Below are positions 1-7,663 of a stretch of DNA of 18,923 nucleotides, piece after piece. A program made the position numbers and the translations under genes. The stretch is taken from NCBI GenBank assembly GCA_002310015.1, contig DBYQ01000075.1:1-18923 (forward strand). The letters run 5' to 3'. Under the pieces are notes generated by a model. That model was not told where the DNA came from, searched no databases, and was given only the letters and a program-made list of their open reading frames with translations. The DNA comes from Bacteroidales bacterium UBA1182. GTDB lineage: Bacteria > Bacteroidota > Bacteroidia > Bacteroidales > Bacteroidaceae. How positions within the stretch are numbered: position 1 is the first letter of the stretch; each line of letters starts with the position of its first letter.

Positions 1-2
1 TC

Positions 3-1823
3 CTCGTAATCATTTGCGGCACAAGTGTATTCACATCGTGTACTTCGGACAACGACGACAATCCTTCTCCTGAATCAGGGGCGAACGGCGAACTTGTTGG
101 CCAATGGTATTCCGACGTGTCGGGGGCTACTCATGCCGCCTGGACATATGGCAAGGCATGGCAGCAGACGGAGCTGAAGTCCGACGGCACAGGTGTAACC
201 AACATCTATTACCTCAGCGGCGATGTCGCCGTGGCGCGTGAGCACTATTCGTTCACCTACACAGCCACGGATGGCGTGCTGACGATGGACATCGCGGAGA
301 GAAACACCAAGACCACTGCCAGATATGCCGTGAGCGACGGCAAGCTGACGATGACGGAGGGTGACCACCAACTGGCCATGCAGAAGATGGACGACGCGAA
401 GGCTAAGGACTTTGATGAGTGGAACAGGAAGGACAGCCTGGTCAATGTGCCGCAGCCCGCCCGCTACACCGTCTTTGTCTATGGCAATGCGGGAGGCACC
501 ATGGACGCAATTATTGAGTACGGCTTCTGGGAGAAGATACAGCCGCTGCTCAAGGATCCGGGCAACGTCCGCGTGGTCTGCTTCTACAAATATGGCAAGA
601 AACCGTCTGATGAGAACAACTCCTATTCAGGTAAGTATGCCGACCCGGGCGACATCGTATGGTTCGAGCTGAGCGACACGACCGACCTGAAGGAGATTCG
701 CAGCGACGGATTTCAGGCGCATGGATTTGTCGAAGAGGCCAAGGCCATGAAACTGTGCGACCCCACGACCCTCAATATGTTCATCCAGATAAGCAGCCTG
801 CAATGTCCTGCCGAGCAGTATGTGTTCAGCATCTGGGGACATGGCAACGGACTGAACCCCTTGACCGATGTCCCCGGCAAATACGAATACACCGCTGCTG
901 CATATGCCACCCGAGGGGTCATTGCCGATGAGTGGAATGAGAGGGAGGAACTTGATATGTATGAGCTGAGTACCGTCATCCGTTCCGCAGGCTTGAACCG
1001 GCTGAACACAATCTTTTTCCACAACTGCCTGATGGGCAACATGGAGACGCTGACCGAGCTGCGCGGCCTGTCCGACTACATCGTGGCCTCGGCTCACCTG
1101 CTTGAGAGCGAGGGCGAGTTGCTCACGGAATACGTCCGCGGACTGCTGGAGAAGGGGAATACCGAGGATGCCATCGCACAGATGTTTGAGCGCGTGCATC
1201 CGACATGGGAACAGTCATATCACGGTTTTAATGACGTAGGCGATGGGAATAAGACAGAGTACTGGTACAACGGCGACTACAAACTCATCCGTACCGCCAA
1301 GCTCGATGCCATTATCAGTGCCGCCAAGCGCCTCGCCGACAGACTCCTCGCTCTCTACCCCACACAGAAGGAGGCCATTGACAAGGCCACCAGGGAGGTG
1401 TATCGGTTCCACACACCCTATCCGTATGTCGAGTTAACATTCTTTCATCCCTTCGTCGATCTGGCAGACTATGCTCATTTGTTGGCAAAAGAGACTGGTG
1501 ACGCAGAAATGGCAGCCATCTCCAGTGATTTGGACAAAGCCTTCAGCGAGGCGTTCGTACATTATGCCGACGTCAGCACGAACGTACAACATTTGGACCA
1601 CTACACGCTGAGCGTCTGCCTGGCCAACAACGAGACCTACACGGACGATGCCAGCAAGTCGCAGAGTATTAAACTAATTGTCCCTCACCCCCTGTGCAAT
1701 TTCGACCAAGGCTACGAGCAGACCACCTTCCACAAACTGACGGGATGGGGCAACTGGCTGTACACCAACCAGCAACTGCTTTGGGACAATCCCACAAGCA
1801 ACGGCGGTGATCCTCTCAAGTGA
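3..1823 (+). CDS. Clostripain-family (peptidase C11) cysteine protease, lipoprotein, 5'-truncated
   Basis: This is a predicted surface or periplasmic cysteine endopeptidase of clan CD, a family that usually cleaves after Arg or Lys. The frame is open from base 3 with no start in the window, so the gene begins upstream; a GTG at 117 is in frame but lies after the export signal and is not the likely start. The first visible residues are hydrophobic and end in a lipobox-like FTSC followed by an Asp/Asn-rich linker, which indicates a lipoprotein. An N-terminal segment (codons about 100-400) resembles a small lipocalin-like beta domain. The protease domain starts near YTVFVYGNAGG. The catalytic His is in WGHG (codon 840-842) and the Cys in HNCLMG (codon 1026-1028), the C11 dyad. 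The TGA stop is at 1821. The next gene converges from the right. Family assignment is confident; substrate and localisation are inferred. Confidence 0.85.
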   Translation, partial: LVIICGTSVFTSCTSDNDDNPSPESGANGELVGQWYSDVSGATHAAWTYGKAWQQTELKSDGTGVTNIYYLSGDVAVAREHYSFTYTATDGVLTMDIAERNTKTTARYAVSDGKLTMTEGDHQLAMQKMDDAKAKDFDEWNRKDSLVNVPQPARYTVFVYGNAGGTMDAIIEYGFWEKIQPLLKDPGNVRVVCFYKYGKKPSDENNSYSGKYADPGDIVWFELSDTTDLKEIRSDGFQAHGFVEEAKAMKLCDPTTLNMFIQISSLQCPAEQYVFSIWGHGNGLNPLTDVPGKYEYTAAAYATRGVIADEWNEREELDMYELSTVIRSAGLNRLNTIFFHNCLMGNMETLTELRGLSDYIVASAHLLESEGELLTEYVRGLLEKGNTEDAIAQMFERVHPTWEQSYHGFNDVGDGNKTEYWYNGDYKLIRTAKLDAIISAAKRLADRLLALYPTQKEAIDKATREVYRFHTPYPYVELTFFHPFVDLADYAHLLAKETGDAEMAAISSDLDKAFSEAFVHYADVSTNVQHLDHYTLSVCLANNETYTDDASKSQSIKLIVPHPLCNFDQGYEQTTFHKLTGWGNWLYTNQQLLWDNPTSNGGDPLK

Positions 1824-1936
1824 ATAAAGAACAAGTATTGTCGCTCTCCATTAAAGCAAGAGCCCACTCATCCCGCGCAGGCCCTCTATGTTTAACCGGA
1901 TTTATATCGGTTAAGATCTAGAGACAACGCTCCGCA

Positions 1937-1972
1937 GCTACGCTGGCGCGTAGCCTAGCCTTATTTTATTTT
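1937..1972 (+). terminator. Probable intrinsic terminator after the C11 protease gene
   Basis: A perfect 7-bp stem, GCTACGC/GCGTAGC (1937-1943 and 1948-1954), encloses a TGGC loop. A T-rich tract TTATTTTATTTT follows at 1961-1972. It lies about 115 bases after the protease stop. A third copy of the left arm at 1973-1979 could compete for the right arm, so this may be more than a simple terminator. Confidence 0.5.
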
Positions 1973-2002
1973 GCTACGCAAAAGAGGCCCCTCCGGACCC
2001 TA

Positions 2003-2063
2003 AACATCGAACGCCTCCTTATAGTCCCCTTCGGGGCCTAACGTTCGTTGAACGAGCGATGTT
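2003..2063. other. Possible three-way-junction structured element
   Basis: The outer stem AACATCG (2003-2009) pairs with CGATGTT (2057-2063). It encloses two perfect hairpins: CCCC-TTC-GGGG (2026-2036) and CGTTC-GTT-GAACG (2042-2054). The nesting is symmetric, so it could form on either strand. No known RNA family is recognised and function is unknown. Confidence 0.35.
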
Positions 2064-2197
2064 CTTAACGGGATCCTCCAAGGCCTTCCGCTTACGCTGC
2101 TCCACAATGCTCCCCAATCCGAATGTCCGGCTCCTGCAACTGGACGCTTACTGATTATCAGCGGAGCCTGAAACGTTCCATATTCAAACGCAAGAAA

Positions 2198-2228
2198 TGA
2201 CTCAAAAGGGACTGTCCCTTTTGGGTCA
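2198..2228. repeat. Palindromic repeat, copy 1; likely terminator of the exported peroxidase gene
   Basis: Two 15-base arms (2198-2212 and 2214-2228) flank a single central T. They pair with one mismatch, which would be a G-U pair in one of the two transcripts. The minus-strand peroxidase stop codon (2226-2228) lies inside the right arm, so the palindrome forms the end of the gene. It shares its outer TGACtCAAAAGGG-type arms with the other palindromes in this window. Confidence 0.75.
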
Positions 2229-2765
2229 CTTTTCAGTGTTGAGAGCCTGGGCGACTGCTGTTTCAACGTCTTCCATCTTATCAGCTGATTCAAAACGCTT
2301 AAGAATCTTTCCGTCAGTTGAAATCAGGAACTTGGTGAAATTCCAGCGTATGTTGTTCTTGTTCTCGGCATTGGCTTTGAGATAGGTGTAAAGAGGATGC
2401 TCATTCTCACCGTTCACTTCAATCTTGTCAAACTGTGTGAACTTGACGTTGTAGTTGGTGGAGCAGAACTCCTTGATCTCTGCTATTGTGCCGGGAGCCT
2501 GCCCTCCGAACTGGTTGCACGGGAAATCCAGAATCTCAAATCCCTGCTCGTTATACTTTTCATATATTGCCTCCAGATCCTTGTACTGTGGAGTGAATCC
2601 GCAGCGAGTGGCAGTATTTACTATCAGCAATACCTTTCCTTTGTATTGCTCCAGGCTTACCTCTTTACCCTGGTCATCCTTAACCTTGAAAGAATAGATA
2701 TTCTCCTGTGCTGAAATTGCTGTTACAGCCATGATCAGCATGATGGCGGTGATAATCTTTTTCAT
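2226..2765 (-). CDS. Exported thiol glutathione peroxidase (GPx family)
   Basis: This reduces hydrogen or organic peroxides by a cysteine-based mechanism, probably with thioredoxin rather than glutathione as reductant. The 179-residue product has a signal peptide (about residues 1-19, ending AISA), so it acts in the periplasm or at the envelope. The peroxidatic Cys55 is in NTATRCGFTPQY, and the rest of the active site is visible as Gln89 (FGGQAPG) and Trp141-Asn142 (RWNFTKF). Cys83 (FPCNQF) and Cys101 (KEFC) match the extra cysteines of thioredoxin-dependent non-selenium enzymes. The active-site codon is Cys, not a UGA selenocysteine. It is divergent from a cytoplasmic paralogue and an OhrR-type regulator. 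A TATCTTTG -7 box lies upstream on the same strand at 2810-2803. Family is certain; the electron donor is inferred. Confidence 0.93.
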   Translation of the reverse strand: MKKIITAIMLIMAVTAISAQENIYSFKVKDDQGKEVSLEQYKGKVLLIVNTATRCGFTPQYKDLEAIYEKYNEQGFEILDFPCNQFGGQAPGTIAEIKEFCSTNYNVKFTQFDKIEVNGENEHPLYTYLKANAENKNNIRWNFTKFLISTDGKILKRFESADKMEDVETAVAQALNTEK

Positions 2766-2802
2766 ATTAGTGTTGGTTTATTGTGTGAACATGATTATGC
2801 CA

Positions 2803-2810
2803 CAAAGATA
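2803..2810 (-). promoter_or_regulatory. -7 promoter element for the exported peroxidase gene
   Basis: On the minus strand the sequence reads TATCTTTG, matching the Bacteroidetes TAnnTTTG consensus about 40 bases before the start codon. No clear -33 TTTG is seen. Confidence 0.5.
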
Positions 2811-2835
2811 ACTCTTTTTACATTATTTATGAAAA

Positions 2836-2884
2836 ATATCGCTTGCGATATAAATATTTGTTGTAAATTTGCATCGTGTACGAT
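2836..2884 (+). promoter_or_regulatory. Promoter with two palindromic operator candidates for the GPx-OhrR operon
   Basis: A TAAATTTG -7 element (2864-2871) lies upstream of the cytoplasmic peroxidase gene. It is bracketed by two perfect palindromes with related ATCG...CGAT cores: ATATCGC-TT-GCGATAT (2836-2851), covering the expected -33 position, and ATCGT-GT-ACGAT (2873-2884), covering the expected transcription start. A MarR dimer bound at either site should block RNA polymerase. The downstream OhrR-type regulator is the obvious candidate ligand, which would make this an autoregulated operon. The palindromes are seen; the binding protein is inferred. Confidence 0.65.
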
Positions 2885-2913
2885 ATAAATAGCACGTATA
2901 ATATTAAGACCCA

Positions 2914-3468
2914 ATGATATATATGAAAAGGATTTTTGATTTTAAGGCCCAGACAGGAAAGGGCGCAGAGTTAGATTTCTCTCAGTTTGAGGGTAAGGTA
3001 CTCATGATTGTAAACACAGCTTCAAAGTGTGGTTTCACTCCTCAGTATGACGGACTGGAGGCTCTCTACAAGAAGTACAAGGACCAGGATTTCACCATCG
3101 TAGGTTTCCCTTGTGACCAGTTTGCACATCAGGAGCCGGGTACAGATGCGGAGATTGAGGAGTTCTGCCGCGTAAACCATGGAGTAACATTCCAGCTGAT
3201 GAAGAAGATTGATGTGAACGGGGCCGATGCGCATCCCATCTTTGAGTATCTCAAGGAGCAGGCTCCCACTGAGGAGTACAACGGACTCAAGGCCAAGGCC
3301 GCACTCAAACTCTTCAAGACAATCAGCAAGAGCGTGGAGAAGGAGAGTGACATCAAGTGGAACTTCACTAAATTCCTGATCAGCCGTGATGGTTCTGTTG
3401 TTAAGCGTTTCGCTCCTACTACGACCCCTGAGGAGATGGAGAAGGACATTCAGGAACTGCTCAAATGA
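2914..3468 (+). CDS. Cytoplasmic thiol glutathione peroxidase (GPx family)
   Basis: This is a 184-residue peroxide-reducing enzyme without a signal peptide, so it acts in the cytoplasm, unlike its divergent exported paralogue. The peroxidatic Cys39 is in NTASKCGFTPQY, Gln73 in FAHQEPG and Trp149-Asn150 in KWNFTKF. Cys67 and Cys85 match the extra cysteines used in thioredoxin-dependent turnover. Relative to the exported enzyme it has about 24 extra residues before the Trp motif (around residues 115-146). An ATG at 2923 is an alternative start that removes three residues. Its TGA overlaps the ATG of the next gene in an ATGA arrangement, implying translational coupling to the OhrR-type regulator. 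Two palindromic operators lie upstream, so peroxide-inducible expression is likely. Confidence 0.93.
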   Translation: MIYMKRIFDFKAQTGKGAELDFSQFEGKVLMIVNTASKCGFTPQYDGLEALYKKYKDQDFTIVGFPCDQFAHQEPGTDAEIEEFCRVNHGVTFQLMKKIDVNGADAHPIFEYLKEQAPTEEYNGLKAKAALKLFKTISKSVEKESDIKWNFTKFLISRDGSVVKRFAPTTTPEEMEKDIQELLK

Positions 3469-3941
3469 AAGAGGAATTTAAACTGGACAACCAGCTCTGT
3501 TTCAGGCTCTACACGGCATCACGCCTGTTGACCCAGGCCTATCATCCGTTGCTGTCAGTGCACGGGCTCACATATCCGCAGTACCTGGTGCTGATGGTCT
3601 TATGGGAGTCCGATGCCCAGCCGGTCAATGACATTGCGCACAAACTCTATCTTGAGACCAATACGGTCACCCCGTTGTTGCAGCGCATGGAGAAGGAGGG
3701 CATACTTACCCGCCATCGCGGTGAGAAGGATGCCCGCCAGATGATAGTCTCGCTCACAAAAAAAGGCTGCGACCTGCAAAAAAAGCTGGCCGCAGTTCCT
3801 TTTACCGTAGGTAGTGCCGTTCTATGCGGCAACATAACCCTTGAGACTGCTCCTAAATTATTTCAGATGCTTGATGATATCATAGGAAACCTGAGTGACA
3901 TCAAAAGATGTACAGATAAGACAGGTCAGAGTTGCAGTTGA
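3465..3941 (+). CDS. ohrR: OhrR-type MarR family organic-hydroperoxide sensor repressor
   Basis: This is a winged-helix dimeric repressor that releases DNA when a reactive cysteine is oxidised by organic peroxide. The N-terminus LDNQLCFRLYTASRLLTQAY carries Cys12, Tyr16 and Tyr26, with the same spacing as Cys15, Tyr19 and Tyr29 of Bacillus OhrR. The recognition-helix region (about residues 52-77, LETNTVTPLLQRMEKEG) and the wing (RHRGEKDARQ) are intact. At 158 residues it is slightly longer than the usual 145-150. The start is fixed by the 4-base overlap with the upstream peroxidase stop. OhrR usually controls ohr; here it sits with a GPx gene instead, and no ohr is visible. Its 3' end overlaps the convergent lipoprotein gene by 41 bases. 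The sensor class is well supported; the target promoter is inferred. Confidence 0.88.
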   Translation: MKEEFKLDNQLCFRLYTASRLLTQAYHPLLSVHGLTYPQYLVLMVLWESDAQPVNDIAHKLYLETNTVTPLLQRMEKEGILTRHRGEKDARQMIVSLTKKGCDLQKKLAAVPFTVGSAVLCGNITLETAPKLFQMLDDIIGNLSDIKRCTDKTGQSCS

Positions 3942-5121
3942 TGACATGCTCTACGGCACCGGTGACGGGGTCAAATGAGAATACGCCTGATTTGTCAACA
4001 CCGTATGCGGTAAGGTAGAACTTGTCCTGATATTTGACTATGGAGCAACTGTGGCCATCAGTATAGGGTATTCCGTCAATCTTGCTGATGGTTTTGTTGT
4101 TGAGGTCTATTACCACGGCCATGGTGTTACGGGTGGTGTAGGGGTTGTCACCATTCAGCTCAAGCAGACCTACGTAGGCTACAAGTTTGCCGTTTCCCAT
4201 ATAGCATGTGTTGTAAACGGTTGCGGGCTTCCAGTTGTCAGTGCCCTCAATGACAGTGTTACTGATATCCCATGAGCGGCTTGGGTCAAACTCAGCCTGT
4301 CCGGCAGGAATGCATACGAATCCGTTCTTGAGATATGACGGATCATAGCCGAAATACCCTGTGCAGGCAATGTAAATGTCCTGCGCCTCATTCATGAAAA
4401 TCATGTCAGGCAGGAACGGACGGGTGGGGAAACAGAGTCCGCTTTCAGTCTCTGAGATAAGCTTTACCACGGTATCGGCCTTGATATCGATAATTACTAC
4501 ATCGGCCTGGCGGTAGTTCTCAAAGGGCATCCATGTGGGGCCTATCTGGTCAAGTGTCAGGTACATGGAGTCTCCGCGTATTATGCCCATGGCAGGATCA
4601 GCGCACTGGTCGCTGAATGCATACTTGGAGAGGTCAATCTCACCTTTTACATTAAGAGTCTTGGGGTCAACAATCTGCACGTTGCCCTGGCCGTAAAGCG
4701 GAATATAGGCTTTGCTGTCATTTATCTTGAGCAGGGTATAGGGGCTTGAACCGGGCAGGATATGATAGGTGGCTGCAACCTTGAGCCCGTTCTCTGAGCG
4801 CTCGTAGCGTGTAAGGAGTTGGCTGCTCTTGGCCATCTCACCGGGGAACATGTAAACATCATTGCCATAGACTGAGAATGTGGCTGAGAAACCTATCTGA
4901 ATGGCATTGTCCAGTTTCACGGGACTTCCAAATCCCTCAATCTGCATCAGATATGATGAACCGCTTGCACCGTCATCATTCTTGACTGTGGGCTCCAGCA
5001 GGATGTGGCCCTTACCGCCCCGGAGTTCCTCAGGGTCATTGTTTTCATCTTTTTCACATGACGTGAACATGAGTGCCATACCACACAGCATGGCTGCGCT
5101 GTAGAAAAGTGTCTTTTTCAT
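3901..5121 (-). CDS. Surface lipoprotein, beta-propeller-like partner of the adjacent TonB receptor
   Basis: This 406-residue protein has a lipoprotein signal (positive N-terminus, hydrophobic stretch, lipobox FTSC with the modified Cys near residue 22, then acidic EKDENNDPEE), typical of Bacteroidales proteins exported to the cell surface. The rest is a run of short strand-rich repeats with propeller-like phrases such as VQIVDPKTL, VVIIDIKADT and SFDPVTGAV. It lies 30 bases after the receptor gene in the same direction, so the two are probably co-transcribed. The arrangement and fold resemble XusB (xenosiderophore, DUF4374) and BtuG (cobamide), lipoproteins that capture ligand for a TonB receptor. 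Which ligand applies cannot be read from the sequence. The C-terminus overlaps the convergent ohrR-type gene by 41 bases. Confidence 0.72.
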   Translation of the reverse strand: MKKTLFYSAAMLCGMALMFTSCEKDENNDPEELRGGKGHILLEPTVKNDDGASGSSYLMQIEGFGSPVKLDNAIQIGFSATFSVYGNDVYMFPGEMAKSSQLLTRYERSENGLKVAATYHILPGSSPYTLLKINDSKAYIPLYGQGNVQIVDPKTLNVKGEIDLSKYAFSDQCADPAMGIIRGDSMYLTLDQIGPTWMPFENYRQADVVIIDIKADTVVKLISETESGLCFPTRPFLPDMIFMNEAQDIYIACTGYFGYDPSYLKNGFVCIPAGQAEFDPSRSWDISNTVIEGTDNWKPATVYNTCYMGNGKLVAYVGLLELNGDNPYTTRNTMAVVIDLNNKTISKIDGIPYTDGHSCSIVKYQDKFYLTAYGVDKSGVFSFDPVTGAVEHVINCNSDLSYLYIF

Positions 5122-5151
5122 TTTTGTTTATCAGTTTTTTAGTTTGTGTTG

Positions 5152-7554
5152 TTATCTGAGTATGTATCTGAGTTTTATGCCCAGGGTGCGGCCCGGCAGC
5201 GGGCAGTTGTATTCTGATATCACCTTGGCATCGGCCACATTCTTTATCTTGCCCGATATGTAGAGCCTCTGGTCAAAGAAACTGTGCTCAAAGCCCAGGT
5301 CAAATGTCAGGCTGCGCGGTATGCGGCGTTTCTCATTGTTAGTCAGTTCAAAGTCATAGTAGTACTCCTCAATGAATGACATATCGGCAAATAGGCGTGT
5401 GTTCTGGCCTGTGCCGCCAAACAGGTTCTCCCTATGGAACTCAAGTCCGGCGTTTGACATGAAGTAGGGTATGTTGGGCATGCGCTTGCCTTTGGTGGGG
5501 TTGGGCAGTTCCGTGCCGGCCTCATGCTCACGGGTGTCACGCAGGTCCTGATAGGTCACGTTGGCGTAACCGTATAGCCACGGGCATATATCGGCCTTGA
5601 CCTCAGCTTCAACTCCTATGGTGCGCATCTCGCCAAAGTTCTGATACTGTGCGCCAAGTATTCCCTTGACAAAACGTATCATGTCATCCACGTGCATGTA
5701 GTAAGCGTTCAGTTCAATCTGCAGGTTGGAGTCATGCAGGCCGGTAAGGTCATACAGCAGTCCGGCATTGAAATTCTGGTTACGTTCCGGCATAAGCTGT
5801 TCGGCGGGCGTTATGGTGGCGCCGTCACCCAGCAACTCATTCTCTGACGGGATACGCACGTCATATCCTCCTGATAGCTTGGCCATCAGGCCCTTGGTGA
5901 TGCGGTAACGCATGGCCTCGCTGAATCCGGCGCTTGTCTTGCGCAGGGTTATATCCTCTGCCGGGATGTTGACATAGAGGTTCTGGTATCTGGTGTCCAT
6001 GCCGTACCAGTAGTATCGGCCCGTTATGGAGTTGAGGAAGCGCTGGTCAAGTGAACGGAAATCATATGTTAGTCCAACCACCCAACTGCGCATACGGGAG
6101 TCAAAATCAACCTTCTTACCCAGGCTCAGCACTTTGGTCTCATCACTTGGACGGCCATCGGCGGTCTGGATGAGTGAATTGAACGTCAGTGAGTGACGCT
6201 TGTTGATGAGGTACTCCATGTAGAGTTTGTTTAGCAGGGTGAACTTGCCGTTGTCAGAGTCTGACGCATAGCGGTTGCCGGTTATCTCACCTCCGTACGG
6301 TGATGGGGTGGCGTAGGCTCTGCCGTTCCAGTCATAATAGGTCTTGGCGGTATCAACCATGCTGTATCTGGTATAGGCAATGGCGGTTGACATGTCAAAA
6401 TCCAGGCCCTCCACAAGGAAATCATCCTTAACCAGTTTCAGGTTGCACAGATAGCCTTGTGACTTGCTGTGAGCGTATCGGATATCAGTATCTATTCCCT
6501 GAATCTCATGATATGTGTTTACATATACGGGTTCCAGTTCAACCTCATCAAACCACCACTTGTGCGCCTTTATGCTGCCGCCAAGCATCACCTTGCGGAA
6601 CGCATCATGGTCACGGTATATTTCCAGCCCGTCAATGTACGGTGAATCCATGGTGTAGTCATTAGCGGCGTAAGTGTAGCCGCCGCCTATGCCATATACT
6701 AGTCCGTGCTTGAAATCATTCTTCTTGATTACGGTCTGGAAACGGTTGGTGTTGTATGATTCACGCTGGTAACTTACATCGGCATAATGCTCTGGGTACT
6801 CCTTGATTACAATGTTTACGGCACCGCCCATTGATGAGCCGCCAAACTTGGCCGGAACCACACCTTTGTAAATCTCTATGCGGTCAATCATGTCAACCGG
6901 AATGTCATTCAGGTCAACAAAATCTGACTGGTCGGCCATTGGGGTCTCGTCAATGAAGAATCCTATGCGCTTGCCCTCAAGCCCGCGTACTGACAGGCGT
7001 GATGTGCTACCCAGACCGCCTGTGGCACGTATCGTTACGCCTACGGTCTTGGCCAGTATGCTCTGCACGTCACTCACGGTGCCCTGCAGCTGCTGCATGC
7101 TTATCACGCTTATGGGCATGGCCTGCTCACGCAGTATCCTGGCTTGGCTTTTCTCTGATATTATTACCTCATTCAGTGATAGGCTTTCAGGCTTAAGGCC
7201 TATGTTGTTTGATTTGGCTCCACGGTCTGTGCGGATCTTTCTTTCTGCCGGTTGGTATCCTAAATACTGAGCCTTCAGAGTGTATGTTCCTTCAGGTATT
7301 CCGGTTATCCTGTAAACACCTTCGCTGTCTGTTATTACGCCTATTCCCAGCTCCTCAATATAGACTGTCGCTGCAGGCAGAATCTCATTCTGGTTGATGT
7401 CATAAACGGTACCTTTTATGTCTATGTCCATTTCATTCTCATGGGCCAGGATAGGGGTGGAGATTCCTGTGGCTGTTACAAGTAGAAGTGTTCTCAATAT
7501 ACCTAAAACGCGGTATCCTCTTTTTGCATGCTTTGATGTGTTTCTATTTTCCAT
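5152..7554 (-). CDS. TonB-dependent outer-membrane receptor with CarboxypepD_reg-like domain
   Basis: This 800-residue active transporter carries a bound ligand through the outer membrane using TonB energy. A signal peptide spans about residues 1-37. A carboxypeptidase-regulatory-like beta domain follows (about 44-122, with GTVYDINQNEILPAATVYI and GTYTLKAQYLGYQ). A TonB box LNEVIISE is at 127-134. The plug runs about 140-252 (SVRGLEGKRIGFFIDETP, GGSSMGGAVNIVI), and the barrel extends to the C-terminal aromatic-ended strand LGIKLRYILR. Its size and extra domain fit iron-siderophore or cobalamin-type receptors rather than the much larger SusC type. The downstream lipoprotein is the probable capture partner. 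A good promoter precedes it. No inner-membrane reductase or ABC transporter is seen nearby, so the ligand remains open (XusA-like is one possibility). Confidence 0.9.
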   Translation of the reverse strand: MENRNTSKHAKRGYRVLGILRTLLLVTATGISTPILAHENEMDIDIKGTVYDINQNEILPAATVYIEELGIGVITDSEGVYRITGIPEGTYTLKAQYLGYQPAERKIRTDRGAKSNNIGLKPESLSLNEVIISEKSQARILREQAMPISVISMQQLQGTVSDVQSILAKTVGVTIRATGGLGSTSRLSVRGLEGKRIGFFIDETPMADQSDFVDLNDIPVDMIDRIEIYKGVVPAKFGGSSMGGAVNIVIKEYPEHYADVSYQRESYNTNRFQTVIKKNDFKHGLVYGIGGGYTYAANDYTMDSPYIDGLEIYRDHDAFRKVMLGGSIKAHKWWFDEVELEPVYVNTYHEIQGIDTDIRYAHSKSQGYLCNLKLVKDDFLVEGLDFDMSTAIAYTRYSMVDTAKTYYDWNGRAYATPSPYGGEITGNRYASDSDNGKFTLLNKLYMEYLINKRHSLTFNSLIQTADGRPSDETKVLSLGKKVDFDSRMRSWVVGLTYDFRSLDQRFLNSITGRYYWYGMDTRYQNLYVNIPAEDITLRKTSAGFSEAMRYRITKGLMAKLSGGYDVRIPSENELLGDGATITPAEQLMPERNQNFNAGLLYDLTGLHDSNLQIELNAYYMHVDDMIRFVKGILGAQYQNFGEMRTIGVEAEVKADICPWLYGYANVTYQDLRDTREHEAGTELPNPTKGKRMPNIPYFMSNAGLEFHRENLFGGTGQNTRLFADMSFIEEYYYDFELTNNEKRRIPRSLTFDLGFEHSFFDQRLYISGKIKNVADAKVISEYNCPLPGRTLGIKLRYILR

Positions 7555-7612
7555 TTACCTGTCTTAATTTAATAGGAGAAAAACTCTTTTTCCTCATTTA
7601 TTATGACAGGTG

Positions 7613-7644
7613 CAAAGGTACCGGCTGTCAGATGGGGCTACAAT
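7613..7644 (-). promoter_or_regulatory. Promoter of the TonB receptor-lipoprotein operon
   Basis: On the minus strand an ATTG -33-like box (7644-7641) is followed after 20 bases by TACCTTTG (7620-7613), a full TAnnTTTG match. The spacing suits the Bacteroidetes sigma factor. The start codon lies about 60 bases downstream. Confidence 0.6.
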
Positions 7645-7663
7645 ACCTTAAAATGGTGATTTG

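Larger units (their letters stand above)
1824..2197. other. Gene-free, hairpin-rich intergenic region
   Basis: About 400 bases lie between the convergent C11 protease and glutathione peroxidase genes, and I find no convincing coding sequence in them. The stretch is GC-rich and dense in inverted repeats: TTAACCG/CGGTTAA near 1892-1914, GCTACGC/GCGTAGC at 1937-1954 with a further GCTACGC at 1973-1979, a possible three-way junction at 2003-2063, and weak GGCTCC/GGAGCC pairing further right. A minus-strand open frame crosses the region, but it has no recognisable domain and overlaps the peroxidase gene. It may be a degenerate repeat element or a structured RNA; I cannot decide which. Confidence 0.6.

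Noticed and set aside
627..1199. Long minus-strand open frame of 190 codons inside the C11 protease gene
   Set aside because: It lies wholly antisense to a gene with clear catalytic motifs, and its residues show no recognisable family; it is a shadow of high-GC codon use.
2000..2293. Minus-strand open frame of 97 codons across the hairpin-rich region
   Set aside because: It overlaps the 3' end of the peroxidase gene in another frame, crosses several hairpins, has no signal, domain or promoter, and looks like translated non-coding or repeat DNA.
2226..3468. Selenocysteine glutathione peroxidases
   Set aside because: Both active-site codons encode ordinary Cys, no in-frame UGA is present, and the pattern is that of thiol enzymes.
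7555..7663. Cobalamin riboswitch upstream of the TonB receptor
   Set aside because: The leader is only about 60 bases and lacks the conserved B12-box sequence, so a riboswitch is not supported.
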